Source of the DNA: Streptococcus suis
Lineage (GTDB): Bacteria > Bacillota > Bacilli > Lactobacillales > Streptococcaceae
Direction: 5' to 3'
Length of the DNA stretch: 52,922 bases
NCBI RefSeq assembly: GCF_019794555.1
Contig: NZ_JAIMEP010000013.1
Span: forward strand, 1 to 52,922
The notes below the pieces were generated by a model. That model was not told where the DNA came from. It was given only the letters and a program-made list of their open reading frames with translations, and searched no databases. Each line of letters begins with the position of its first letter. Positions within the stretch are counted from its first letter, which is position 1. The position numbers and the translations under genes are program-made. Of this stretch, positions 15,779 through 23,691 are shown one piece after another.

Positions 15779-16813
15779 TTAAAGTAATGCAGCTTGCTCA
15801 AAAAGTATTTTTTGGGCTTCTATTGATTCTGGTGTATCTATTTCAGAAAGTGTATCTGTAACTGTACTTTTAATTACTTCGCTAACTTCCTGACTTATGG
15901 ATTCATGTACAGTTTTTAGAATGCCTGTATCATTAATTAATTGTATTAACTGTTGGTTATCTACTACTTCGTTTTGTAGTTCTATAATCTGATTCATTAG
16001 TTCGATATAATAGACGTCAACTACAAGTACAGTTAAATTTGCTTCAAAATATGCATAGTCTTGGAGTTTTTCAGCAAACCAAGCTGAACTTAATCGATTA
16101 TATACACTCATCCATTTTTCATGTGAAGAATGCCATGCTGACTGATTCGACAAAACTTCTTTATTGTTAAAATAATACTGCTCATCAAAAAATTTTATTG
16201 ACACTGTCAGCATGGATAATAATGAAAAAATAGACGTAATTAAGTCATTATTGTTTACAGAAATTCCTCTTTGAAAAATTTCAATCAACAAATTAAGTAC
16301 ACTATAGATTTGATCAACTAATACCCTCATTTTCTCTTCGGAATATGGTTGTTGCCGCCTTCTACAATCTAGCATATCAGTGTAGTCTCCTAAAACCTTA
16401 TCAAATTCAAAAGACGAATATACTTCATGACCGTGCTTTACGGTATTATTTAACTCTCTAAATTGTTGGTTTATATCCTTGCTGAGTCTATTTAACTTGG
16501 CATACATAATAGCAAAACCTGCTGTAGTTGCCGCTAGATTTACCCCATTCAAAACCAATCCTAAATTCTGAAAAGCTATAACTCTTTGAATTAATTCTAA
16601 GTTCTGAGTTAAGATTTGGTTGTTTTCTCCTACCATGTTAATTGCATTTTTAACTAATGATGTTATTTCATTTTGTTGTAAATTGTTGAATGCAACTTTT
16701 TGAAAATTTTTAAATTTTCTTTTTTTCCCACGAATAACTATCTCCATAATTTGATCTTTATTGACAAATTGTTGAAGTTGTTCCAAATTACTAATGTTTA
16801 AGATGTCAGCCAT
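15779..16813 (-). CDS. Unknown membrane/coiled-coil protein of the AAA operon
   Basis: About 344 residues from ATG at 16813, chosen because GGGGAA precedes it and it overlaps the stop of the 214-aa gene (TTG at 16828 would add five residues). Residues about 90-115 (GLVLNGVNLAATTAGFAIMYAKL) can span a membrane. They are followed by a coiled coil (RLSKDINQQFRELNN) and a long helical domain. I do not recognise a family. Its place between the 214-aa protein and the AAA ATPase suggests the three proteins work together, perhaps with this one as membrane anchor or effector; that is inference. Confidence 0.7.
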   Translation of the reverse strand: MADILNISNLEQLQQFVNKDQIMEIVIRGKKRKFKNFQKVAFNNLQQNEITSLVKNAINMVGENNQILTQNLELIQRVIAFQNLGLVLNGVNLAATTAGFAIMYAKLNRLSKDINQQFRELNNTVKHGHEVYSSFEFDKVLGDYTDMLDCRRRQQPYSEEKMRVLVDQIYSVLNLLIEIFQRGISVNNNDLITSIFSLLSMLTVSIKFFDEQYYFNNKEVLSNQSAWHSSHEKWMSVYNRLSSAWFAEKLQDYAYFEANLTVLVVDVYYIELMNQIIELQNEVVDNQQLIQLINDTGILKTVHESISQEVSEVIKSTVTDTLSEIDTPESIEAQKILFEQAALL

Positions 16814-17450
16814 TAAAATGTTCCCCAAGAATTCTATTATCCATAAATTTGTGTAATATGATTATTGATAATACCAATATTCCATTTTCTCGCGTATATA
16901 ACTCGTTCTCGTTTAAAATGTCTTTAACTTTTTTTATATACTTATTCTGACCATTAAAAGTTGTATTCGATAGATTTAAAAGAACACTCGTTATATTTAT
17001 TTTACTTAAGGTATAATCAAAATTTTCAATTATCTGGCCATCGTTATTAATAATTGAATCATATAAGCAAAACATTATTCTATAGCAGCCAACAAACTGA
17101 CCTGGGGATAGGACTTGATTGTCTTTTAGATTCTTCTTAGCATGTTCATAATATTTTCTTGCTCTACATGGATTTGGTTTAGATTTAGTTGTTGGCAATA
17201 TTCTTGAACTAATTTTAGAATCAATTACTTTGAAGTATTTTTTTAGAAATCTATCCCAGTTATCATCCATTTTAAAAAATAATTTTTCAAAGTAATCACA
17301 TATTTTTTCGGCCAAGATATCTTTGGTAACGTCATTATCATTGATAATAGAGAAATAAATATATTCATTTATTAACAATTTCTTTAGAGTTTCAAAACTA
17401 TCTTCATTAAGAGTGGTAACTGTATGTTTCACTAACTCAGTACATTTCAT
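16806..17450 (-). CDS. Unknown 214-aa helical protein of the AAA operon
   Basis: A mostly helical, AT-rich-coded protein with GAGG before its ATG. No family recognised. The segment RKYYEH (around residue 118) fits the R-x4-H pattern of HEPN ribonucleases, but the motif is short and common by chance. The next gene overlaps its stop codon and the XRE gene ends 12 bases upstream, so it is co-transcribed with both. A toxin/effector role is speculative. Confidence 0.65.
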   Translation of the reverse strand: MKCTELVKHTVTTLNEDSFETLKKLLINEYIYFSIINDNDVTKDILAEKICDYFEKLFFKMDDNWDRFLKKYFKVIDSKISSRILPTTKSKPNPCRARKYYEHAKKNLKDNQVLSPGQFVGCYRIMFCLYDSIINNDGQIIENFDYTLSKINITSVLLNLSNTTFNGQNKYIKKVKDILNENELYTRENGILVLSIIILHKFMDNRILGEHFNG

Positions 17451-17462
17451 AAAATCCTCTTT

Positions 17463-17804
17463 TTATCTTTTTTCCTCAAACGCTTTTTTTCGTTCTTTCA
17501 TGAACTCGATGAGTTCTTCACGGAAGACGGTTTTTTCTTCTTCTGTTAGTCCATCAGAAGTCATGCGGAATAACAATTCGACATTTGCTAATTCGTCTTC
17601 CTGCTCTACTTCATTACCTAGCAAGCTATCTAGCGATACGTTGAAGATTTTTGCAATCTTGACGAGATTATCTTGGGTAGGTTTTTTTACTCCTCGCTCC
17701 CAATCGCCATAAGCTGGTTGAGAAATTCCTATTTTCTCAGCTAGCTCTTTTTGTGTAAGATTCGCTTGTTTCCTTAGTGTTTTCAGGCGTTCTGTAAATT
17801 TCAT
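17463..17804 (-). CDS. XRE-family (ImmR/SinR-like) transcriptional regulator
   Basis: 113 residues from the ATG at 17804, which has GAAGGACG before it (an upstream TTG at 17840 would add 12). Residues about 5-58 form a helix-turn-helix (LRKQANLTQKELAEKIGISQPAYGDWERG), followed by an acidic helical tail likely for dimerisation. It is transcribed divergently from the conjugation promoter, whose -35/-10 region lies inside a perfect 19-bp palindrome. This is the usual position of the ICE master repressor. It is also the first gene of the leftward AAA operon, so cargo expression may follow ICE control. Confidence 0.82.
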   Translation of the reverse strand: MKFTERLKTLRKQANLTQKELAEKIGISQPAYGDWERGVKKPTQDNLVKIAKIFNVSLDSLLGNEVEQEDELANVELLFRMTSDGLTEEEKTVFREELIEFMKERKKAFEEKR

Positions 17805-17847
17805 TTGTGCGTCCTTCAAAAAAATATAAAAATTTTTCAAAAAACCG

Positions 17848-17876
17848 TTGACAAATATAACTAATAGTTATATTAT
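17848..17876 (+). promoter_or_regulatory. Rightward promoter of the conjugation module
   Basis: TTGACA (17848-17853), 17-base spacer, TATTAT (17871-17876). The spacer is operator 1. It points into the conjugation genes and is divergent from the XRE regulator gene. Confidence 0.72.
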
Positions 17877-17897
17877 ATATTCATAGCCAATGGTTAT
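17855..17897. promoter_or_regulatory. Two operators of the XRE regulator
   Basis: Operator 1 at 17855-17873 is a perfect 19-bp palindrome with ATATAACTA and TAGTTATAT arms around one A. Operator 2 at 17883-17897 (ATAGCCA-A-TGGTTAT) is the same design with one arm mismatch; centres are 26 bases apart. They overlap the rightward promoter, so the neighbouring XRE protein probably represses conjugation and perhaps itself. Confidence 0.68.
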
Positions 17898-17899
17898 AT

Positions 17900-18414
17900 T
17901 CTAGTTAAAAATTTAACACCAAGTTTGGAACATTGGCATCGATCATTGATAACTTAATAAAAAAGTGCGTCTGACAACCAGAGGACTGACTATCAAACTA
18001 CACTAAACTTCGTATCTTTATTGTAATTGTTTTGATAAGAAAAGTCAAGTCCGTTTGTGGTTGAAGTTGAGATAGTAAAACAATTCTAGGAATTGTGGGC
18101 TCACACGCATTTCGGACTTTCGCACTTTTCCGAATAGTAAAGTGAACCGGCTTCGCCAAAGGGCGTAAGAGAATCGTGACAGGCGTGATAATGACTACCT
18201 GGATGATTGGCTGGGAAAGCGATGGTAATTGACGCAAAGCACCTTGCTAAACGTTGCCACCGTGAAAGGTTTGTCTAGTTCCTAGATAGGTCTTTCAACC
18301 AAATAACTCTTTTTCAAACGGACCACTTCTCTTTATTTCTCGGGAATAGTCTATGCTAAAGCTACTGGATTTTTCTAGTAGCTTTTGTTTTTACAATAAA
18401 GAAAGGAGGCATTT
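17900..18414 (+). ncRNA. Long structured untranslated leader of the conjugation operon
   Basis: About 515 bases between the promoter and the first conjugation gene, with no open frame that looks coding. It contains several hairpins: ACAATTC/GAATTGT at 18080-18096, TTCGGA/TCCGAA at 18111-18134, TGAAAG..TCTAG/CTAGA..CTTTCA at 18263-18297, and a terminator at 18358-18392. The middle part is visibly more GC-rich than the flanks. A regulatory RNA that governs read-through is the simplest reading; single-strand origin or protein-binding functions are alternatives. Confidence 0.45.
18358..18392 (+). terminator. Intrinsic terminator just before the first conjugation gene
   Basis: Perfect 9-bp stem AAAGCTACT/AGTAGCTTT, ten-base loop, then TTTTGTTTTT. 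It lies 22 bases upstream of the start codon at 18415 and downstream of the conjugation promoter, so transcription of the module must read through it. Confidence 0.8.
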
Positions 18415-18663
18415 ATGACCTCATATTTTGAACAATGCTTAGAGCGTCACTATCAAAATTACCTCTTTACACATAAAATGTACGCTCACAGCTTAGACCT
18501 GCAAGCAAGTCTCTTTAGTGCTGCCAAAGAAGAAATTGACACGCTCGTCAAGAAATTCAAGTCAACTGGCTATCCGCTTGCTGAATTGACTTATTATAGT
18601 CAAATCTACAAAAACAAAATCAATCGCTTTTACTTTGCTCAAGTCAGCCCTGTTATATGCTGA
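18415..18663 (+). CDS. First small protein of the conjugation module
   Basis: An 82-residue, mostly helical soluble protein with AAAGGAGG at ideal distance. I recall similar short ORFs at the head of ICESt3-like conjugation modules, but no function is known to me. It is followed by the two DUF961-type genes. Confidence 0.6.
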   Translation: MTSYFEQCLERHYQNYLFTHKMYAHSLDLQASLFSAAKEEIDTLVKKFKSTGYPLAELTYYSQIYKNKINRFYFAQVSPVIC

Positions 18664-18700
18664 TTTTTTTATTACTCAAATATAGAAACGGAGAATACTT

Positions 18701-18997
18701 ATGATTCCTGAAACACTTGTTATGAAACCTGAATTTATCGGAACTTCTTATTATGAAAAACTTGGCAATGCGCCACGTACCATTTTTGGAAAAGAAGGGA
18801 AATACCAACGACACGTCCTGAATAGTCAGGTACATGGTTCGTTCCACGTCATCACACCTGCCACAAACACAATCTTTGATGAAGATACACAAGTCAAAGT
18901 AATCAACCCGATTTTCTTCCCAGACCGTGCAGTAAATGGTACCAACGTAGCACCTGCACTCAATGTCTTTGCTGAAAAACTGGAAATTGTAAAATAA
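18701..18997 (+). CDS. DUF961/YdcP-like conjugation protein (Tn916 Orf23 type)
   Basis: 98 residues opening [18 protein letters not shown], with [16 protein letters not shown] and [11 protein letters not shown]. This fits the small beta-rich YdcP-type proteins that precede the coupling protein in Tn916, ICEBs1 and ICESt3. In ICEBs1 the related HelP protein is a helicase processivity factor needed to unwind element DNA, so this pair may help the relaxase and helicase. A second paralogue follows 18 bases downstream. Confidence 0.75.
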   Translation: MIPETLVMKPEFIGTSYYEKLGNAPRTIFGKEGKYQRHVLNSQVHGSFHVITPATNTIFDEDTQVKVINPIFFPDRAVNGTNVAPALNVFAEKLEIVK

Positions 18998-19015
18998 GAA
19001 AGGAATTAGAAAACT

Positions 19016-19468
19016 ATGGCTAAAACTGGATTAAACTTTGGAGAAAAACTACAGATTGTTGATAAAAGCTACCGCGTTATTACTGATGCCTTAAAGCTAG
19101 ATGAAGTCTTTGGCAAATTGACTTTCCGCAGTTTGGAAGGTGCAGAACTCATTTATGAAGCGGATCGTAGCCAACGAAATGATGATGGATCTTTCGCCCA
19201 AGTTCCAACAGGGGAAATTCGTGGTATTACGGTTGGTATCCATTCTGCCAACCAACACGAAACGCTCTTTTTCACTATCGTGGATATGTCAGAACAAGAA
19301 ATCGCTGACCTTAATCTCAACTACCGTGAAGAAGTAGAACTAACAGACATTGTGGTGACCTATTCAGCTATTGGACGAAACGATAACTATCGTCTCTATG
19401 CTTCTGGTATTAAGAAAAAAGGCGCTGCCGTTCCTAAGACGGAAAACAAAGCAGAAGACAAAAAATGA
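19016..19468 (+). CDS. DUF961/YdcP-like conjugation protein (Tn916 Orf22 type)
   Basis: 150 residues with the family core (KLTFRSLEGAELIYEADRSQ, PTGEIRGITVGIHSANQHETLFFTIVDM) and a lysine-rich tail. It pairs with the previous gene as Orf22 pairs with Orf23 in Tn916. The likely role is DNA processing at oriT, as a processivity or accessory factor. It lies 15 bases before the coupling-protein gene. Confidence 0.78.
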   Translation: MAKTGLNFGEKLQIVDKSYRVITDALKLDEVFGKLTFRSLEGAELIYEADRSQRNDDGSFAQVPTGEIRGITVGIHSANQHETLFFTIVDMSEQEIADLNLNYREEVELTDIVVTYSAIGRNDNYRLYASGIKKKGAAVPKTENKAEDKK

Positions 19469-19483
19469 TGCTAGGAGGTAGAT

Positions 19484-21154
19484 ATGCACCTCTTTACCTA
19501 TCGTGGATTACGTGTCCATAAATTTCACAGGCATATTCGGGTGATAACCAGTCTTCTACTGTTATCACCTTTTTTAGTAGCGAATGGATTCTACTACTAT
19601 CCCATCTATAATCAGCTTCTTGTTGACCCTTTACAGTATGTATCAAGTATCCTATTCACAACTATTCTACCAATCGTAGTTCTTTCAATCATTACACCTA
19701 TTCTCTACCAGAAAATACTTTTCTTTCAACGCTTAAATACATTACGAATTATGGCTAATTTTCTTTTAGAAAATCGGTATTATACGTCAAAGACTATGAA
19801 ACGAGAGGGGCGAACCAAGGAAAAAATTACTCTTCCAAAAGTCTACGTCAAACGTGGGAAATACCAACTACTTGTCTCTTTTATCCTTGAAGGCAATAAA
19901 TTTCAAGACCGCTTTATCAATCTTGGCGCAACACTTGAAGTCATGTTCAATGGGGACTTTAGAAACAAAACCTTTGACGAGCGGTTCGTTCAATATGATA
20001 TTACCATCAACCGAATTGCCTCCCGCATTCCTGTCTCAGAAGTTATTGTGACAGATAGAGGGCTACGCCTCATGAAAGACGTCTTCTGGGACTATATTTC
20101 AGAACCACACTTACTAATTGGTGGAGGAACTGGAGGAGGTAAAACTGTCATTCTCATGACAATTGTATTGGCACTCTCTAAAATTGGCTTCATTGATTTA
20201 TGTGACCCGAAGAATGCTGACTTAGCTGGTCTAAAAAAAGCACCTGTTTTTAAAGGTCGTATCTTCATTTCAAAAGAAGATATCATATCATGCCTCAAGG
20301 AAAATGTCGCTGAAATGGAAGAACGATACGAGGCCATGCAAAATCATCCTGACTACAAAACTGGAAAGAACTTTGCTCAATACGGTCTCAAGCCAAAATT
20401 CCTTGTCTTTGATGAGTGGGCAGCCTTCATCGCTAAGATAGAAAATGACTATCGCCTACAAGCTGAAGCGACAGAATACCTGACCCAAATCATCCTTGAA
20501 GGGCGTCAAGCAGGAATGTTTGTGATTCAAGCCATGCAGCGACCAGACGGTGAATACATCAAAACAGCACTTCGTGACAACTTCATGAAACGCCTCACCG
20601 TTGGACACTTAGAAGATACCGGATACAACATGATGTTTGGGGATGCAAACCGAAACAAAGAGTTCAAAAAGCTAGATAAAATCAATGGCAAAAAGGTTCA
20701 TGGCCGTGGCTACATTGCCAATAACGGTGAACTAGCTGGTGAGTTCTTCTCCCCCTACGTTCCATTCGATGAAGGATTTTCTTTTGAAGAAAAATTTATG
20801 AAATTACCAGTGTTGGAAGATGGACAAACTAGTGCTATGGATGAGAAAGAGGAACTTGAAAACAACAACGAGGCAATGGACACGAAAACCGAGAAAAATT
20901 ATCAACTACTAACGGAATTCGCGAAGGAAAAGGACCTCCCCGTCAAAACTCTCCGGAAAATTATCTATTTGCTAGATGAACGAGGGATGCCTTTTGACAA
21001 GGAGGAAAACTCACTGGTTGTGACACCTTTTCAAGAACAGTTACTTCTTGAAACTTTGGAACTATTTGAGGCGGAAGGGCGCAAGTCTTATCCAAAGGCA
21101 GTTGAAAGTTGTCTCGCAAATCATGGGCTAGGACAAGAGCAAGGGCAAGCCTGA
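19484..21154 (+). CDS. tcpA: FtsK/SpoIIIE-type coupling protein (TcpA, Tn916 Orf21)
   Basis: 556 residues. Two N-terminal membrane segments (about residues 20-40 and 55-75) anchor it. The ATPase has Walker A GGGTGGGKT (about 208-216), Walker B KFLVFDEWAAF and FVIQAMQRPDG. The protein recruits the relaxase-bound DNA to the mating channel and pumps it through. ICESt3, Tn916 and ICEBs1 (ConQ) carry homologues at the same position, before oriT and the relaxase. The C-terminal tail past residue 440 is acidic and variable. Its last codons lie inside a long inverted repeat that borders oriT. Confidence 0.93.
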   Translation: MHLFTYRGLRVHKFHRHIRVITSLLLLSPFLVANGFYYYPIYNQLLVDPLQYVSSILFTTILPIVVLSIITPILYQKILFFQRLNTLRIMANFLLENRYYTSKTMKREGRTKEKITLPKVYVKRGKYQLLVSFILEGNKFQDRFINLGATLEVMFNGDFRNKTFDERFVQYDITINRIASRIPVSEVIVTDRGLRLMKDVFWDYISEPHLLIGGGTGGGKTVILMTIVLALSKIGFIDLCDPKNADLAGLKKAPVFKGRIFISKEDIISCLKENVAEMEERYEAMQNHPDYKTGKNFAQYGLKPKFLVFDEWAAFIAKIENDYRLQAEATEYLTQIILEGRQAGMFVIQAMQRPDGEYIKTALRDNFMKRLTVGHLEDTGYNMMFGDANRNKEFKKLDKINGKKVHGRGYIANNGELAGEFFSPYVPFDEGFSFEEKFMKLPVLEDGQTSAMDEKEELENNNEAMDTKTEKNYQLLTEFAKEKDLPVKTLRKIIYLLDERGMPFDKEENSLVVTPFQEQLLLETLELFEAEGRKSYPKAVESCLANHGLGQEQGQA

Positions 21155-21201
21155 CAACGTCAGGCGCAGACCGTAGCTCGCAGTTCCTTCGGCCCATGAT
21201 T
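21119..21201. repeat. 83-bp fold-back beside oriT
   Basis: Outer arms AATCATGGGC (21119-21128) and GCCCATGATT (21192-21201) are perfect complements. Between them is a perfect GCCTGAC-AAC-GTCAGGC hairpin (21149-21165) spanning the coupling-protein stop codon. Single-stranded DNA here would fold into a branched structure, as would the mRNA. Confidence 0.65.
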
Positions 21202-21207
21202 GTGTTT

Positions 21208-21340
21208 CAACCCCCGATTTCTAATAGGGGGGTAACATTTGTCAAAATGACAACATCCAACCCCCGAAACGCCAATGGTACCAAGGTTTTTCAAGATTAA
21301 TCAAGTGTGTCACTTTGCCTCTAAAAACTGTGTCACTGAC
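21208..21340 (+). other. oriT: Origin of transfer (oriT) region
   Basis: Between coupling protein and relaxase, where Tn916, ICEBs1 and ICESt3 have oriT. The ACCCCC (21210-21215) and GGGGGGT (21227-21233) arms around GATTTCTAATA closely resemble the oriT hairpin of Tn916/ICEBs1 as I recall it. Downstream are TGTCA-AAA-TGACA (21240-21252), a second CAACCCCCGA (21258-21267, repeating 21208-21217), and two TGTGTCACT direct repeats (21306-21314, 21329-21337). These are plausible binding sites for the MobT relaxase and its helpers. The exact nick is not determined. Confidence 0.8.
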
Positions 21341-21362
21341 TAGAAAGGAGTTTTACTATTGA

Positions 21363-22625
21363 ATGGATAAGTTAAATCCGCTACACCTCAAGAAATTTCG
21401 AAAGCAAACAGGTATGACCCAGAAACAATTTGCACAATCCATCGGAATTTCTACTCGCACCTATCGCAGTTACGAGGATGGTTCACGCGGACTGAGTTTG
21501 AATAAATTTAATCAATTCAAAGGGAAGCTTGGATTTCATAAGCATAATACAGAAGGCCTCATAGACGTAACGATTGACTATCTACGAATGACATTTATGT
21601 CTATTCGTGACCTATCCCACTTCTGTCAAACCTACCTTCACTGTTCTTTTACCGAGTTCAAAGAGTTTGAAACGAGACTCCTAAATTACTCAAGGCTCTG
21701 GAAACGAGGAAATATTTGGATATTTGATTTTTGGGATAAAATCGAAACAGGAAATTTCCAAGTAACCCTCCAACTCTCTGGACAAGGCTGTCGCGAAATG
21801 GAACTCATCCTAAAAAGCGAAAACCTTACCTGGCAAGAATTTCTCCAAGCAATGCTCTTTGATCTAACGGATAGCCGAATAACGAGGCTAGATATTGCCT
21901 TAGATGAACGCTACCTTGGTCACGAAAAAGAACACGAGCAATTTCATCTTTCAGATTTAATTACCAAAGTCTATAAGGAAGAGGTCCGATTCAAACATAT
22001 CAGAAGCTGGAATCACATTGGAGGGGGCAGTCTTAAAAACGTAGGGGACACCGACGCTAGCCAAGGTATTTCTATTTATTTTGGCAGTCGTCAAAGCGAT
22101 CTCTACTTCAACTTCTATGAAAAACGCTATGAGCTGGCTAGAAGCGAACAAATCTCCGTGGAGGAATCCTTGGAGATTTTTGGCATCTGGAATCGATATG
22201 AGTTACGCTTTTCTCAAGAAAAAGCACAACTCGCAATCGAAGAATTTGTCAACGGTGTTGACTTAGGAGAAATCGCACGGGGAATCATCAACCACGAAAT
22301 ACAGGTATATGACGGCACCAATAAATTTGGGGCGTTTCTACCTGATCAAAAATGGCAACGTCTCTTTGGAGGTACTGATCCTCTAAAACTTCAAATGAAG
22401 CCTGAACCCTATTCTATTGACAGAACGGTCAATTGGCTGATGTATCAGGTCGCAAATTCACTCAAATTAGTAGAGGAAGCTGACAAAATCATGAATACAG
22501 ATTTTCTAAAAATGATTCATGCGAATGGTGAAATAACCGAGCGAGGCGAAAATATCTTACAAGATTTACAAGCATCCTATCACTTACAAAATATAGAAGG
22601 AGAACACTATGGAATACAAAGTTGA
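21363..22625 (+). CDS. mobT: MobT-family relaxase (Tn916 Orf20 / ICESt3 RelSt3 type)
   Basis: 420 residues. The N-terminus is an XRE-type helix-turn-helix (LKKFRKQTGMTQKQFAQSIGISTRTYRSYEDG), and the rest is a Rep_trans-type initiator domain with the metal-site segment TRLDIALDERYLG. MobT enzymes nick at oriT, stay attached to the 5' end and lead the strand into the recipient; they also start rolling-circle replication of the excised element. The gene directly follows oriT. AAAGGAG precedes the ATG at 21363. Confidence 0.92.
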   Translation: MDKLNPLHLKKFRKQTGMTQKQFAQSIGISTRTYRSYEDGSRGLSLNKFNQFKGKLGFHKHNTEGLIDVTIDYLRMTFMSIRDLSHFCQTYLHCSFTEFKEFETRLLNYSRLWKRGNIWIFDFWDKIETGNFQVTLQLSGQGCREMELILKSENLTWQEFLQAMLFDLTDSRITRLDIALDERYLGHEKEHEQFHLSDLITKVYKEEVRFKHIRSWNHIGGGSLKNVGDTDASQGISIYFGSRQSDLYFNFYEKRYELARSEQISVEESLEIFGIWNRYELRFSQEKAQLAIEEFVNGVDLGEIARGIINHEIQVYDGTNKFGAFLPDQKWQRLFGGTDPLKLQMKPEPYSIDRTVNWLMYQVANSLKLVEEADKIMNTDFLKMIHANGEITERGENILQDLQASYHLQNIEGEHYGIQS

Positions 22626-22839
22626 ACTGAATAGTTTAGATGAATTTAAAGCATGGTCTGGTGCTAGAGAAACCCTAAACGTTGTCCAAGAACGTGGTGG
22701 AATCGAGCAACTCACCTGGCTTTGTGAGGAAATTTTCTCAGGAACAATTCCAACTGAAGGTGAAATCAATGACTGGCTATGGTTTGATGATGACTATATC
22801 TATCGCTCCCTTGGCTATGATGACCTTGTCGAGGAGTAA
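22609..22839 (+). CDS. Small acidic conjugation-module protein
   Basis: A 76-residue acidic protein starting inside the end of the relaxase gene (17-base overlap) after GAAGGAG. The C-terminal part (GEINDWLWFDDDYIYRSLGYDDL) is rich in aspartate and aromatics, as in small DNA-mimic-like proteins and a known group of ICE ORFs downstream of the relaxase. No assigned function. Confidence 0.6.
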   Translation: MEYKVELNSLDEFKAWSGARETLNVVQERGGIEQLTWLCEEIFSGTIPTEGEINDWLWFDDDYIYRSLGYDDLVEE

Positions 22840-22851
22840 CAGGAGGTATTT

Positions 22852-23133
22852 ATGACCCATCCATATGCTGAACGGTGTAAATTACATACCAACAACCTAT
22901 TGGCTGAAAGAGTCCAAAAAATCTATGCCGACATGAGAAAACCTTTGAATAATAGCGATGATCTTTTAGTCGCAATCCATACTGAAATAAGATACGCAGA
23001 CTCAGACCGAACCTACCTCCTCAATAACGTACTGAAGCGTTTAGAAGAAGCCGACAAGCGCGAACGGCTCTTCTATGAGAAATTATCTAGCTTGGAATAC
23101 CAGATTCGGCAAGCTCTTGATCCGAGTATCTAG
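22852..23133 (+). CDS. Small helical conjugation-module protein
   Basis: 93 residues, charged and helical, with AGGAGG before the ATG and no recognised domain. It lies between the small acidic gene and the next unknown within the same operon. No function can be assigned. Confidence 0.55.
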   Translation: MTHPYAERCKLHTNNLLAERVQKIYADMRKPLNNSDDLLVAIHTEIRYADSDRTYLLNNVLKRLEEADKRERLFYEKLSSLEYQIRQALDPSI

Positions 23134-23136
23134 CTG

Positions 23137-23679
23137 ATGTTTATCAAAAATATTTATGAAGGGGCTACCTACTTTCATGAAACAAACGAAATCTGGTATC
23201 TATTTGTCGTATTGATGAAGGAGAAAGATTTTTATTTTGATACATTCGCGCGAAAAATAGATGATATGGATCACTACCAACATGCGTATTTTACAACGTC
23301 GGGCAAGGTCCTTGACTTTAATCGAAAGATGGACACTCATGTCGTCACCCTCTTTCGCCAAATCATCAAAGAACAACAAACCATATTTATGGAGGAAATA
23401 ATCATGGCAAAACAAACTATTTTTGAAAAGAAAATCAAGTCTGTCTCTTTACAACTTGGTGAACTAATGAAAGCAAATAATGATAAGGAAGCCTGGACAA
23501 AAGCTGGTGAATTAAATAGCTTATTGAAAAACGAAGAGGCTGAAAAACTCCCTTTAGACTTCCTTGACCAGATTCGTTCAGAACTACGTAGCTACTACTA
23601 CATTAACGGGGAAATCAATAAACTTCACAAACAGTTGTATGCAAAAGGCAATAAATTAGTTGAGTTAGCTAGTTTCTAA
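23137..23679 (+). CDS. Conjugation-module protein of unknown function, with a strong internal start
   Basis: 180 residues if started at 23137, 3 bases after the previous stop but without a good ribosome-binding site, so translation would be coupled. A second in-frame ATG at 23404 has GGAGG at good spacing and would give a 91-residue helical protein (MAKQTIFEKKIKSVSLQLGELMK...). The two halves differ: an aromatic-rich N-terminal part and a lysine/glutamate-rich helical C-terminal part. Either the full product, the short one, or both are made. No family recognised. Confidence 0.5.
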   Translation: MFIKNIYEGATYFHETNEIWYLFVVLMKEKDFYFDTFARKIDDMDHYQHAYFTTSGKVLDFNRKMDTHVVTLFRQIIKEQQTIFMEEIIMAKQTIFEKKIKSVSLQLGELMKANNDKEAWTKAGELNSLLKNEEAEKLPLDFLDQIRSELRSYYYINGEINKLHKQLYAKGNKLVELASF

Positions 23680-23691
23680 TCAGGAGGAGTT

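Noticed and set aside
17998..18237. Leftward 79-codon frame in the conjugation leader
   Set aside because: No ribosome-binding site and opposite to the operon; composition fits a structured RNA leader better.
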